Below the pieces are notes generated by a model. That model had not been told where the DNA came from and ran no database searches. It saw nothing but the letters and a program-made list of their open reading frames with translations. The position numbers were made by a program, and so were the translations under genes. 64,000 bases of DNA from Thalassotalea algicola (GTDB lineage Bacteria; Pseudomonadota; Gammaproteobacteria; Enterobacterales; Alteromonadaceae): positions 434,001 to 498,000 of the forward strand of contig NZ_JABBXH010000004.1 of the NCBI RefSeq assembly GCF_012932965.1, given 5' to 3'. Positions 1 through 7,663 of the stretch are shown here, one piece after another (within the stretch, counting starts at the first letter, position 1; each line of letters starts with the position of its first letter).

Positions 1-372
1 GGCAAAAAGCATTTTTAACATCCCTAAATACCAAACACTTCGATAATCCAACGTATTATCGTGCCTTTGCTGTAAAAAAAGCCATTTAGCAAATTCAACA
101 ATACTCAGATTTATGAATTCACCAACTTGGAATTCAATTCTTAAGCTTTGTTGAAATTTTAACGTTTCAGTGTTGAAATCAGAAAAATTCAAGGTGGCAA
201 CTAGCTTTTCATTTTTGCTTTTATTTGAAGTGGTAAATGGAATTACCCACTGGTCACAGTCGAAACTAGCATTTTTATCGGGATCAATTAATCGCAACAT
301 GTCATTACAATAAAGTAAAAATTTAGCTCGGTTATTATCGATATGGTTAACTGATTTATCTAAATTTATCAT
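1..372 (-). CDS. Third gene of recombinase module (partial, 5' part only)
   Basis: An open frame of 124 codons runs on the minus strand from an ATG at 372 to the window edge without a stop, beginning MINLDKSVNHIDNN. It starts on the base directly after the stop codon of the 765-aa gene, so the two are translationally coupled. I recognise no domain in the visible N-terminal part. Position and coupling match the third member of three-gene recombinase modules, such as the ginABC genes of GInt islands or the TnpA/B/C set of Tn554-like elements. That assignment is inference; the catalytic half, if any, lies outside the window. Confidence 0.6.
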   Translation of the reverse strand, partial: MINLDKSVNHIDNNRAKFLLYCNDMLRLIDPDKNASFDCDQWVIPFTTSNKSKNEKLVATLNFSDFNTETLKFQQSLRIEFQVGEFINLSIVEFAKWLFLQQRHDNTLDYRSVWYLGMLKMLFA

Positions 373-2670
373 CTAATAACTCCCTGAATATGCAGTAAAA
401 ATAGGAGGTAATTCTTTCTTATATTTATGATAAAGCTCTTGGCCTTCAGTAAAGACTTTCCTATCAAATAATCTATTAGCAAAAACGGTTTCTATCCATT
501 CTGCTGTTGGCAGTGCTTCAAAAAATAAATAATCTGGCGCTCGTTCAAATATTTTTTGATGACAACGTTCTAGTTCAGCTAAATAATGCAACAATTTAAG
601 CACTGTATCTGGTGACTCAACTAAATCAATAGTGTCAGGCAAACTTTCTTCACTGCTATTATTTGATAATGAAAAACCTAGCTCATTAACTTTTCCGTCA
701 TCTTTTATCGTAACAACTTTCAATAGTGCTAACGTGGTATCAGCCCTATGTTTAATCGTTTTTAAAGCCGCTTCCAGTGTTGAATTAAACTCGAAAACTT
801 GGCTACTGCTAGGTCGCAATACATTTAACCCCATATCGTTCATTACCGTCCGTGTAATACGGCCACAGTTGTCTAACCAAACTTGGTTCTCTTTAGTTAG
901 GTAGTTTTTTCGCTCAGTTTCATTAATGTGAGACTTATAATTGGTGATCCGAGTTGGATCAAAATCATCTGACTCTGAATGCACCCTTGAGTTTTTTACT
1001 GCTTGCGAGCTAAAAATTCTCGTCACTGTTGGTGTTTGACAATTTAACTGCCAATTTGAACCTTTTCTTTCATAAGCTTCTTTCCGAATACCTTTATCAC
1101 ATATAGCAATAATGCTTTCGATAAATACAGATGAGGACTTTTCTTTTGCTAGTTGCACATCAATCTCATTTCTAACGAGAGATTTGCCAATGAATTTAAA
1201 AAACAATGAAACGTTTGTTGTTGCCCCCATTTTTGATTGCAATGAACCGTCATTTTCAATTAAGTTTTCATTCGATTTAAAGTTATCCGTACGATCATTT
1301 AAAAACGAAACAATCGCTTTACCGATCAAAGAAGACCCCGTTAATGTTTCAATATCGTGGTAACTATTAGCGCGAGACTTAAAGTAATTTGATTCGATCT
1401 GAGTTATTTCACCCGTTTGTCGCTTTGAAAACCTTAAATCATCTAGCTTGAGTCTAAATAAATCACTAAATGGCACAGTCTGATATGACATCAACAAGGC
1501 AAATAAATAATTCTCTCCTTTAGAAATTGGCACCTTTTTACATTGCGAATTCGCATACTGCACTAACTTATGAATAAACTCAGGCGTAAATAAAAATGAA
1601 CCTTCACTAGCTTGGCGAAATACTGTAACGCGCTTATTCGAAACCTTTGTTGTTTGCGTTGCTATTTCTCCTGTTTGCCAAAAAGTATCTATCGCATATT
1701 GATGCGCCTCTTCTACACATTGAGAAAATACCAATGACTGCACAGCAGTGTGAGTGGCACTATTGCTTTCTCCATCAACAAAAAGTATGTTCAGCCGTTT
1801 AAAAAACGCTTTGCTTGATTGTAAAATGGCTGATTTAAATGCCGCCTCATCCGTTCGAAATTGCTTACATTTTCTGCCACCTTCATAATTTACAGGATTA
1901 GGTCGAATTAACTTTTTGGGAAAATAATCAGGCTTAACTTTTTTCTCAATGAATAAATCAATTAGCGCGTGCTTTGCCTTAATAATTTCAGTTAATGCGC
2001 AGCTTATTGTAATTTGAAATGATTTCATCAATAGCTTTGGTGAAGCCGCCCGGTTATATAACTGTGCGCCAACGCCAACATCATCACGTCTTAGCCATGA
2101 ATGAAAACCAAAGTAATCGGTCAATGTCGTTTGCTCTTGATCATCATTTACTGAAGGTTTATTTTTGGACAATAAATCTAAGTATTTATAATCCGCTGTT
2201 GTTAGTAGCTCATTTCCAAAAGGAATATGGTTCAGTGCTTTATTAATAAGTCTTATTAATTCAACCATTCCTGTGCTTTGAGTTTTAACATCATCAGTTT
2301 CAACCCTATAGGTTTCAAAAGATTTGAAAATATTTACACGGTTGCTTTGTTCTATTGTCAGAGCATTTAAAAAGTTCATAAACTTAGGAACGATATAAGA
2401 TAATGTTTGGCGGTTACTGCCTGTACCGTCGTTGAGAACATGGGTTACATAATTAGCGGTGTACAATGCCGCGAATATCAATCGTTTTTCGTGCGAACTC
2501 TGATCTTCTATGCATATTAATTGTGGAGTTGAACCATCAGAGTCAGGTACTACAAACCTATCAACGCTAAATGGTTCAAAATCCACAACCTTAACCTTTT
2601 TATTGCGATAAAACTCCGCTAACATTTCACCTTGTTGCGCTAACAAGCTTAAGTTTATTTTATCCATCAC
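373..2670 (-). CDS. Large tyrosine recombinase-like protein (second gene of module)
   Basis: A 765-residue protein without signal peptide or membrane segment. The region around residues 548-590 resembles the C-terminal half of a tyrosine recombinase: an arginine (R551) in a TVTR context where HxxR is expected, and H581 followed nine residues later by Y590 (SHINETERKNY), the usual His-to-nucleophile spacing. The first catalytic arginine seems absent: the equivalent segment reads TVPFSDLFRL. About 170 residues follow the tyrosine, unusually long. The gene overlaps the upstream 423-aa recombinase by 11 bases and abuts the next gene. Likely role: co-recombinase or DNA-binding partner in excision and integration. 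Family call by eye; moderately sure. Confidence 0.6.
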   Translation of the reverse strand: MMDKINLSLLAQQGEMLAEFYRNKKVKVVDFEPFSVDRFVVPDSDGSTPQLICIEDQSSHEKRLIFAALYTANYVTHVLNDGTGSNRQTLSYIVPKFMNFLNALTIEQSNRVNIFKSFETYRVETDDVKTQSTGMVELIRLINKALNHIPFGNELLTTADYKYLDLLSKNKPSVNDDQEQTTLTDYFGFHSWLRRDDVGVGAQLYNRAASPKLLMKSFQITISCALTEIIKAKHALIDLFIEKKVKPDYFPKKLIRPNPVNYEGGRKCKQFRTDEAAFKSAILQSSKAFFKRLNILFVDGESNSATHTAVQSLVFSQCVEEAHQYAIDTFWQTGEIATQTTKVSNKRVTVFRQASEGSFLFTPEFIHKLVQYANSQCKKVPISKGENYLFALLMSYQTVPFSDLFRLKLDDLRFSKRQTGEITQIESNYFKSRANSYHDIETLTGSSLIGKAIVSFLNDRTDNFKSNENLIENDGSLQSKMGATTNVSLFFKFIGKSLVRNEIDVQLAKEKSSSVFIESIIAICDKGIRKEAYERKGSNWQLNCQTPTVTRIFSSQAVKNSRVHSESDDFDPTRITNYKSHINETERKNYLTKENQVWLDNCGRITRTVMNDMGLNVLRPSSSQVFEFNSTLEAALKTIKHRADTTLALLKVVTIKDDGKVNELGFSLSNNSSEESLPDTIDLVESPDTVLKLLHYLAELERCHQKIFERAPDYLFFEALPTAEWIETVFANRLFDRKVFTEGQELYHKYKKELPPIFTAYSGSY

Positions 2671-3931
2671 AGCACCTCATAAATGAGGCATCTTGATCAA
2701 GTTTTGCTTTTACCGATCTAATATATTTCTGTGTTGTTTTAGGAGCATCTTTTCCTTTTGTTTCATGCCCTAATAGTTCGGCAACTAACAAATATGGTCG
2801 AGATAAGTGCGTTACATTTTCAAGCTCAAGACCTTCATCTTCAACTGCGTCATGAAACTTATCCGTGCCATAAGAATGCCGAAGAATATGATAACTATGT
2901 TTATCTTCCAATAAGTGAAGGTAGTCTGGTAATAGCTTTTGCTGTTGCTTTTCAATCACTAAATCTCGTGTTACTGCAAAATCTCTAGTGCCTTGGTTTT
3001 CCCTTACTCCATGTACAACTCGACTTTGAGGATCTGTCAAAAATAAACTTTCGTCTGAGCATTCTGGCCTTTCAGTTTCGTAATATAGCTTGAAGCGCAA
3101 CATGAGATCACGTGGAATATAAATCCATCTTGAAATGCCGCCAATTCCGCCTCGTCTGCTCTTAGAATACTTTCCTTGAAGCCAGTATTTAAATTCTTGC
3201 CTTTTTTGAACTTCACTTTTCTTGAGCTTTGATTCGTGATCTATTTCCCTAAAAAATGACTTCATACCAACATATGACTTAGAGCCAACTTTAAAGTCAT
3301 TTACTAGCAATCCCATATTTTCTTTTGTACGAAGACCACATTCACCACCAGCTCGTAAAATACATTCTACTCTCAGACTATTAGCATTAGCGTAGAGTTC
3401 AGCTCGCATACGTGGCGATAAATACTGAATAACATTTCTTCTGTTTGTATTATCCCTTGCTATAGCTTTGTTATCGTTTTTTACACGTATCTCTTTTATA
3501 TTGGTAAAGCCATTATAGGCCAGATAGTTGTAATAATACTTTAGTCCCGACACTGCCTTCTCAACCATTTTCTCGCTGGTATTTCGTTTTAATATCAAAA
3601 CCTCATTTATGTAATAGTTAAGAATATCTTCAGGCAAATTATGATGAGTTGATAATGAAATTGAAGATGTGTTTTTTGAATAGACTTCTAACCAATCAAG
3701 AAATTTTCTTAGCTCATAAAAACAATCTTTAATTTTACGATCAGACAACGTTACCCTAGTAAGCTCAGCACCTTTAATACGTCGCTTTCCAGAGTTATCA
3801 TTCCAAGTAAGCTTGTATGCTGTTTTATTTTTATGAAGTGAATGTAAATATAAATTTGGCAACAACAGTGGGGTACCATTGTGGTCACACATCATCATTG
3901 TTTTATATTTTTCACTTTTAAAGTAATACAT
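2660..3931 (-). CDS. Tyrosine site-specific recombinase (integrase), first gene of module
   Basis: A 423-residue phage-integrase-family recombinase with a full catalytic set: R201 in GLRTKE, H348-x-x-R351 in HILRHS, H389 in ELLGHE and the probable nucleophile Y403 in QKYIRS. The His-to-Tyr distance is 14 residues, longer than the usual nine, because of a small KGKDAP insert. Residues about 60-140 look like the core-binding domain. It is the promoter-proximal gene of a three-gene overlapping operon at the extreme end of the island, reading inward from the junction with dgt. It should catalyse strand exchange for the element. The closest known analogues are GInt ginA and Tn554 TnpA, from memory. 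Confidence 0.85.
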   Translation of the reverse strand: MYYFKSEKYKTMMMCDHNGTPLLLPNLYLHSLHKNKTAYKLTWNDNSGKRRIKGAELTRVTLSDRKIKDCFYELRKFLDWLEVYSKNTSSISLSTHHNLPEDILNYYINEVLILKRNTSEKMVEKAVSGLKYYYNYLAYNGFTNIKEIRVKNDNKAIARDNTNRRNVIQYLSPRMRAELYANANSLRVECILRAGGECGLRTKENMGLLVNDFKVGSKSYVGMKSFFREIDHESKLKKSEVQKRQEFKYWLQGKYSKSRRGGIGGISRWIYIPRDLMLRFKLYYETERPECSDESLFLTDPQSRVVHGVRENQGTRDFAVTRDLVIEKQQQKLLPDYLHLLEDKHSYHILRHSYGTDKFHDAVEDEGLELENVTHLSRPYLLVAELLGHETKGKDAPKTTQKYIRSVKAKLDQDASFMRCCDG

Positions 3932-4020
3932 TATTTATTGCTCACACTCTACCTGATATCATCTTAAGTTAACTCTTAAACAATAGATACACTTTCATGT
4001 TAATTAGTGGGTGTTCGTTT
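3932..4020. mobile_element. Island end / junction with dgt
   Basis: Between the recombinase start codon (3931) and the first recognisable dgt codons (Phe-Gly-His-Gly-Gly-Glu, from about 4015) lie roughly 85 bases with no dgt similarity. This must hold the island terminus, its half attachment site and the recombinase promoter. An imperfect dyad with TTAAG and CTTAA arms sits at 3964-3978. The crossover lies within the codons of the conserved dGTPase motif HDxGHPPFGHGGE. The exact recombination site cannot be fixed without the other end of the island or an empty site. Confidence 0.6.
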
Positions 4021-5043
4021 TCCTTTGGTCACGGTGGTGAAGTAGCACTACATTATATGATGAGAAAGCATGGTGGCTTTGAGGGGAATGGACAAACACT
4101 TCGAATAGTTGCTCGACTAGAGCCATTTAGCGAAGGCTATGGCATGAACCTCGCTCGAAGAACACTACTTGGACTAATAAAATACCCACAATTAATCGAA
4201 AATTTGATCCACAAGGTGCCTAACTGTGCTCCTATCCACTACCGACAATTAAAAGCAAGTGAGTGGCACCCTCCTAAAGGTTTGTACGCTGACGATCAAA
4301 ACATCCTAGATTGGATATTGTCGCCTTTATCAAATAATGATAGAGATAATTTCCAAGCCATAGGCCGCAGAGATAATACACATAGCAAAACACTATACAA
4401 ATCTTTAGATTGTTCCATTATGGAGCTTGCGGACGATATTGCTTATGGCATACACGATCTTGAAGATGCCATTGTAACTGGTGTCGTAAACCGAAATGAT
4501 TTTGATGAATATGTAATCAAACCACTAAATCATATTGGTGATAAATGGCTAAGTGAATACAGTACAACGTTAACTGAAAACCTTTTTTCAGAGCAACATC
4601 ATAAACAAAAAGATGCAATTGGAGGTTTAGTCAATTACTTAATAACCGCTATTGAACTGCTACCTGTTGAAAGCAACTCATATTCTTTTGAAGAGCCACT
4701 ATTAAAATATAACGCGAAATTACCTGCAGAGCCTGCATCGGTATTACAAATTTTTAAAGATTTCGTTTTCAAGTTTGTAATTAAACTACCCGCAATTCAA
4801 AGATTAGAGTACCGAGGACAACAAGTCGTTATGGAGTTGTTTGAAGCATTATCTTCAGATCCAGAACGATTGTTGCCAACAAGCACTGCCAAGCGTTGGC
4901 GACAAGCAGCAGATAAAGGGGAAAACCATCAACGAGTTATAGCTGATTATGTGTCAGGTATGACAGATGGATACGCCACTAAACTCTATCAAACACTATT
5001 TTTGCCTATCAGCCATGGCGACAGTTACGACGCCAATAACTAG
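3997..5043 (+). pseudogene. dgt: dGTPase (dgt, anti-phage type), 5'-truncated by island insertion
   Basis: The 348-aa frame matches the C-terminal three quarters of the ~440-aa bacterial dNTP triphosphohydrolase family (HD superfamily). From residue 10 it reads FGHGGEVAL, then KSLDCSIMELADDIAYGIHD (second metal/active-site region), RLEYRGQQVV and ADYVSGMTDGYA. About 90 N-terminal residues are missing, including the HRxxH motif and the HD pair that hold the catalytic metal. The first nine codons come from the island side. It cannot be a working dGTPase unless the other island end supplies a promoter and restored 5' part elsewhere. Family members deplete dNTPs during phage infection, so the insertion removes a candidate defence gene. 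Confidence 0.85.
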
Positions 5044-5076
5044 CGGAAAAAATTATTGTGTAATTAGATTAATGAT

Positions 5077-5454
5077 TTAACCTTTTTGATATAACGCACA
5101 CGCTGCTCCCGCGGGGTCTTTTATAACAACGAATTTATCACTTCCCATCGACTTTACCGGCGTTATGAGCTCTCCTCCTAACGCTTTCACTTGTTCTGCT
5201 GCCCCTTTAGCATCGTCAACAAGAAAGTAAGGCAACCACATTGGAGGAAGGTCTGCATTCCCCCCTCTTGCATGGCAAATACCACCTGCAGCCGAATCTG
5301 TAGATTTAGCAATCATAGAATAGTCAGCGTAGTCTCCCATCGACACTTCTTGTGAAGACCAACCAATAACGCTTTGATAGAAATCTCGAATTTCTCCAGC
5401 ATTTTCGACAGTTAAATCAAGCCAAGCAATTTCACCTAACTGAGCATTTTCCAT
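5077..5454 (-). CDS. VOC-family (glyoxalase-like) protein
   Basis: A 125-residue single vicinal-oxygen-chelate domain with two beta-alpha-beta-beta-beta halves: IAWLDLTVENAGEIRDFY at 8-25, and a second half with YFLVDDAKGAAEQVKALGGE near 74-94 and VIKDPAGAACALYQ at the end. A strong AGGAGAG ribosome site precedes the ATG by about seven bases. Substrate unknown; such proteins range from glyoxalases and dioxygenases to antibiotic-binding proteins. The kinase-like gene ends 21 bases upstream on the same strand, so the two may form an operon. Confidence 0.8.
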   Translation of the reverse strand: MENAQLGEIAWLDLTVENAGEIRDFYQSVIGWSSQEVSMGDYADYSMIAKSTDSAAGGICHARGGNADLPPMWLPYFLVDDAKGAAEQVKALGGELITPVKSMGSDKFVVIKDPAGAACALYQKG

Positions 5455-5475
5455 CGTAACTCTCCTTTTATAGTC

Positions 5476-7302
5476 TTATTGTTGTAGTTTAGGATTCTTC
5501 GGGTAATAACGCTCAGGTAAACAATTGATATGTTCAAAAAAGCGGGTGTCTTTATAAGGCAATTTCATGAAACCAGAAATACCCAGACCTTTAATGGTTG
5601 GCAGCAACGAGATAATATTTTGTAAACACTGCTTAAATTCTGCTTCCTTTTCATGGTTAAGTAACATCAAGTAGCTATGAATTTTCAAGTGGGTTGGCAA
5701 TACTTCAAAAATAATACAGCCGGTATGATGAATTAAATTTAGCTTGGCAAGCTCTTCCATAACAATGTCAGGTAAATGAAGGTACTCATCTGGATCTTTG
5801 CCGTCCTCAAAATAAGAATGTAGCTTTGTTACATCATCTAAATCAGGTACACCACTAATATCGAAAGGAATAAACTGGCCTTCTGCCGCAATAAAAGGTT
5901 CTGATTGAGATAGTCGTTCAATATGCAAGGTGTTACGTGCATTAAACAAGCAGCTTTTGAACATACCTACGCGAAAAATGCCTTGTGCTAAATGGATCAT
6001 ATTATTGACAGCACTATGAAAAGAGCTTTTAAGTGTCGGATCAAACAGAGTTAAATTGGAATCGATATAAACGCCGTCTTTTTCCCAACGAACCGCTAAG
6101 CCCCCTACCACAGGAAAGTTACTTAATCGACTAACCGCTGCAACAAATGCCTTTTCTGCATCACCCATGCCCATAAGGTAGTTTTTATAATACTTTTCTA
6201 ACTGTACGTCATCGACTGCCGACAAGTCGTCATCAGTACTTTGCTCACGTAAGAATGATTTTCGAGAGCCATAGACAACCGTATCGATAATATCATCGGT
6301 ACTTTTTACCCAAACCGGTATCTGCGGCGGAACCACTTTAGTCGCTGGCTTGTCAGCAAGAACCATTTGGTTAAAAAGTGTTAGGTTATTAATAAAGTAA
6401 TCGCCTGCCTTTTCACGAACAGTCTGTTCATCACTTAACATGCCATCTAACACTTGAGCTAGCACTTTTGGCAAGCCTAAACTATTGGCAGGAATAACAC
6501 CTTTACCGTATCGACACGACTGACCTGAAGCTAGCGCATATAGAGTTGCTGCAGTACCTTGCTCATCAAAGCGTGGACAAGATAAACCACCACTAATTTG
6601 CTCTGGACCAATAAAATAAACATCGCCAAGTCGGGCATTGGTATTTTGCAAATCACTGCTCATTAAATCCATGACATTATTCGACGTGGTTTGCCCTTTG
6701 GCATCTATTTGAGCGAGTACTGCAGAGCCCCAATCAATTAACTGCAACTGGCCAGTAGATTCATCAAATACAAGGTTGGAAGGTTTAATGTCACCATGAA
6801 CAAAAGGTTTACCATTGGCATGTACGCTAGGGTCTCTTAAATACTTTAAAAGTTTAATAAGCTGAATAGCAAATTTTACGATAAGCTCGGGTGGTAAAGG
6901 ACCATGTAAATGGGAGTATTGCTCTAAATCGATACCAGGAGCTCGATTCATTTGCAGTATCGATTGTCTTTTAATCTTACGGTATTCATAGACTTTAGGT
7001 ATTTGTTTATGGCAAAGCTGTTCTTGAATTTCAGCTTCTTCTTCAAGCCTATCTTGAACGTGCTGTGGTAGCGTAATTCTAGAAAACTTGAAAACGAACT
7101 GGTTACCTAAGTTATCGTCACCAGAAAACACGAAGCCGTACGCGCCCTTACCAATTAATGCTATACGCTCATAACCAAGCAAGCTTAATTGTTGCTGACA
7201 CAATTCAACCCATTGCTTTAATTTAGTTGCATCCTTGTGACTTAACAGATAAATCGATTGTTCTTCTGCGATATAAAAATGTTGTAGTTTTTTTTCCGAC
7301 AC
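5476..7302 (-). CDS. Serine/threonine protein kinase-like protein with unknown C-terminal domain
   Basis: A 608-residue soluble protein. Residues ~45-320 form a eukaryotic-type kinase fold: glycine loop GKGAYG (51-56), VAIK-equivalent lysine K72 in VFKFS, catalytic loop HGDIKPSN (169-176) with Asp171 and Asn176, and metal-binding DWG (190-192) in place of DFG. All phosphotransfer residues are therefore present. Residues ~330-608 form a second domain I do not recognise; it contains no transmembrane or PASTA segments, unlike PknB-type receptors. It is transcribed toward the VOC gene. No phosphatase or obvious partner is adjacent. Function in the cell unknown. Confidence 0.8.
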   Translation of the reverse strand: MSEKKLQHFYIAEEQSIYLLSHKDATKLKQWVELCQQQLSLLGYERIALIGKGAYGFVFSGDDNLGNQFVFKFSRITLPQHVQDRLEEEAEIQEQLCHKQIPKVYEYRKIKRQSILQMNRAPGIDLEQYSHLHGPLPPELIVKFAIQLIKLLKYLRDPSVHANGKPFVHGDIKPSNLVFDESTGQLQLIDWGSAVLAQIDAKGQTTSNNVMDLMSSDLQNTNARLGDVYFIGPEQISGGLSCPRFDEQGTAATLYALASGQSCRYGKGVIPANSLGLPKVLAQVLDGMLSDEQTVREKAGDYFINNLTLFNQMVLADKPATKVVPPQIPVWVKSTDDIIDTVVYGSRKSFLREQSTDDDLSAVDDVQLEKYYKNYLMGMGDAEKAFVAAVSRLSNFPVVGGLAVRWEKDGVYIDSNLTLFDPTLKSSFHSAVNNMIHLAQGIFRVGMFKSCLFNARNTLHIERLSQSEPFIAAEGQFIPFDISGVPDLDDVTKLHSYFEDGKDPDEYLHLPDIVMEELAKLNLIHHTGCIIFEVLPTHLKIHSYLMLLNHEKEAEFKQCLQNIISLLPTIKGLGISGFMKLPYKDTRFFEHINCLPERYYPKNPKLQQ

Positions 7303-7403
7303 GAACGCTTTGCCAATACTTTTAATTAAGCTGATTGTAACCTGAAATAAATGTGAGGCGACAAATTTGTCATCATTATTTTCTTATGTAAACTTTAAAG
7401 AAA

Positions 7404-7585
7404 TTGTTCAGATGTCATAGCACTGTAATAAAGGTCAATTAGCATAGTCCTTGTTGAATGTAGAGCAACTCCCCAACCGATTTTAGCTCTTCATTTATAC
7501 AATGATTTTTCTCTCAGGATAAATAAACATTAGTTTATTTCGTTCCCGACATATTCAGCCCTACATTTTGTTGGGCTTTTTTTTT
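7404..7585 (+). ncRNA. Candidate small regulatory RNA with C-rich loop
   Basis: No protein frame fits this interval. A promoter-like pair TTGTTC (7404-7409) and TAATAA (7426-7431), 16 bases apart, is followed by three stem-loops in series. Stem 1 pairs AATG-T-AGAGC (7457-7466) with GCTCT-T-CATT (7486-7495), exposing a 19-base loop that contains CTCCCC (7469-7474). Stem 2 is a perfect 8-bp hairpin (7521-7528 with 7533-7540). Stem 3 (7557-7577) with T9 is an intrinsic terminator. This is the usual layout of a trans-acting sRNA of about 150 nt, with an anti-Shine-Dalgarno-like C-rich seed. I could not match it to Spot 42, RyhB, GcvB or GlmZ from memory. Confidence 0.5.
7557..7585 (+). terminator. 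Intrinsic terminator of candidate sRNA
   Basis: The stem AGCCC-T-ACA / TGT-T-GGGCT closes with a TTT loop and is followed by a run of nine T on the plus strand. There is no plus-strand protein gene upstream for over 2 kb, so it most likely ends the candidate sRNA. Confidence 0.75.
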
Positions 7586-7606
7586 CAAATCAGACATAAA
7601 TTTACG

Positions 7607-7639
7607 CAAAAAAAAAGCCCGCAACCTGCGAGCTTTTTT
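7607..7639 (-). terminator. Terminator of the bkd operon
   Basis: AGCTCGCA / TGCGGGCT (minus-strand reading) forms an 8-bp stem with a GGT loop, followed by nine T on the minus strand, 25 bases after the E2 stop codon. A T run on the plus side means it may also work in the other direction. Confidence 0.85.
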
Positions 7640-7663
7640 ATAATAATTTTAACGCGAAAGCAA

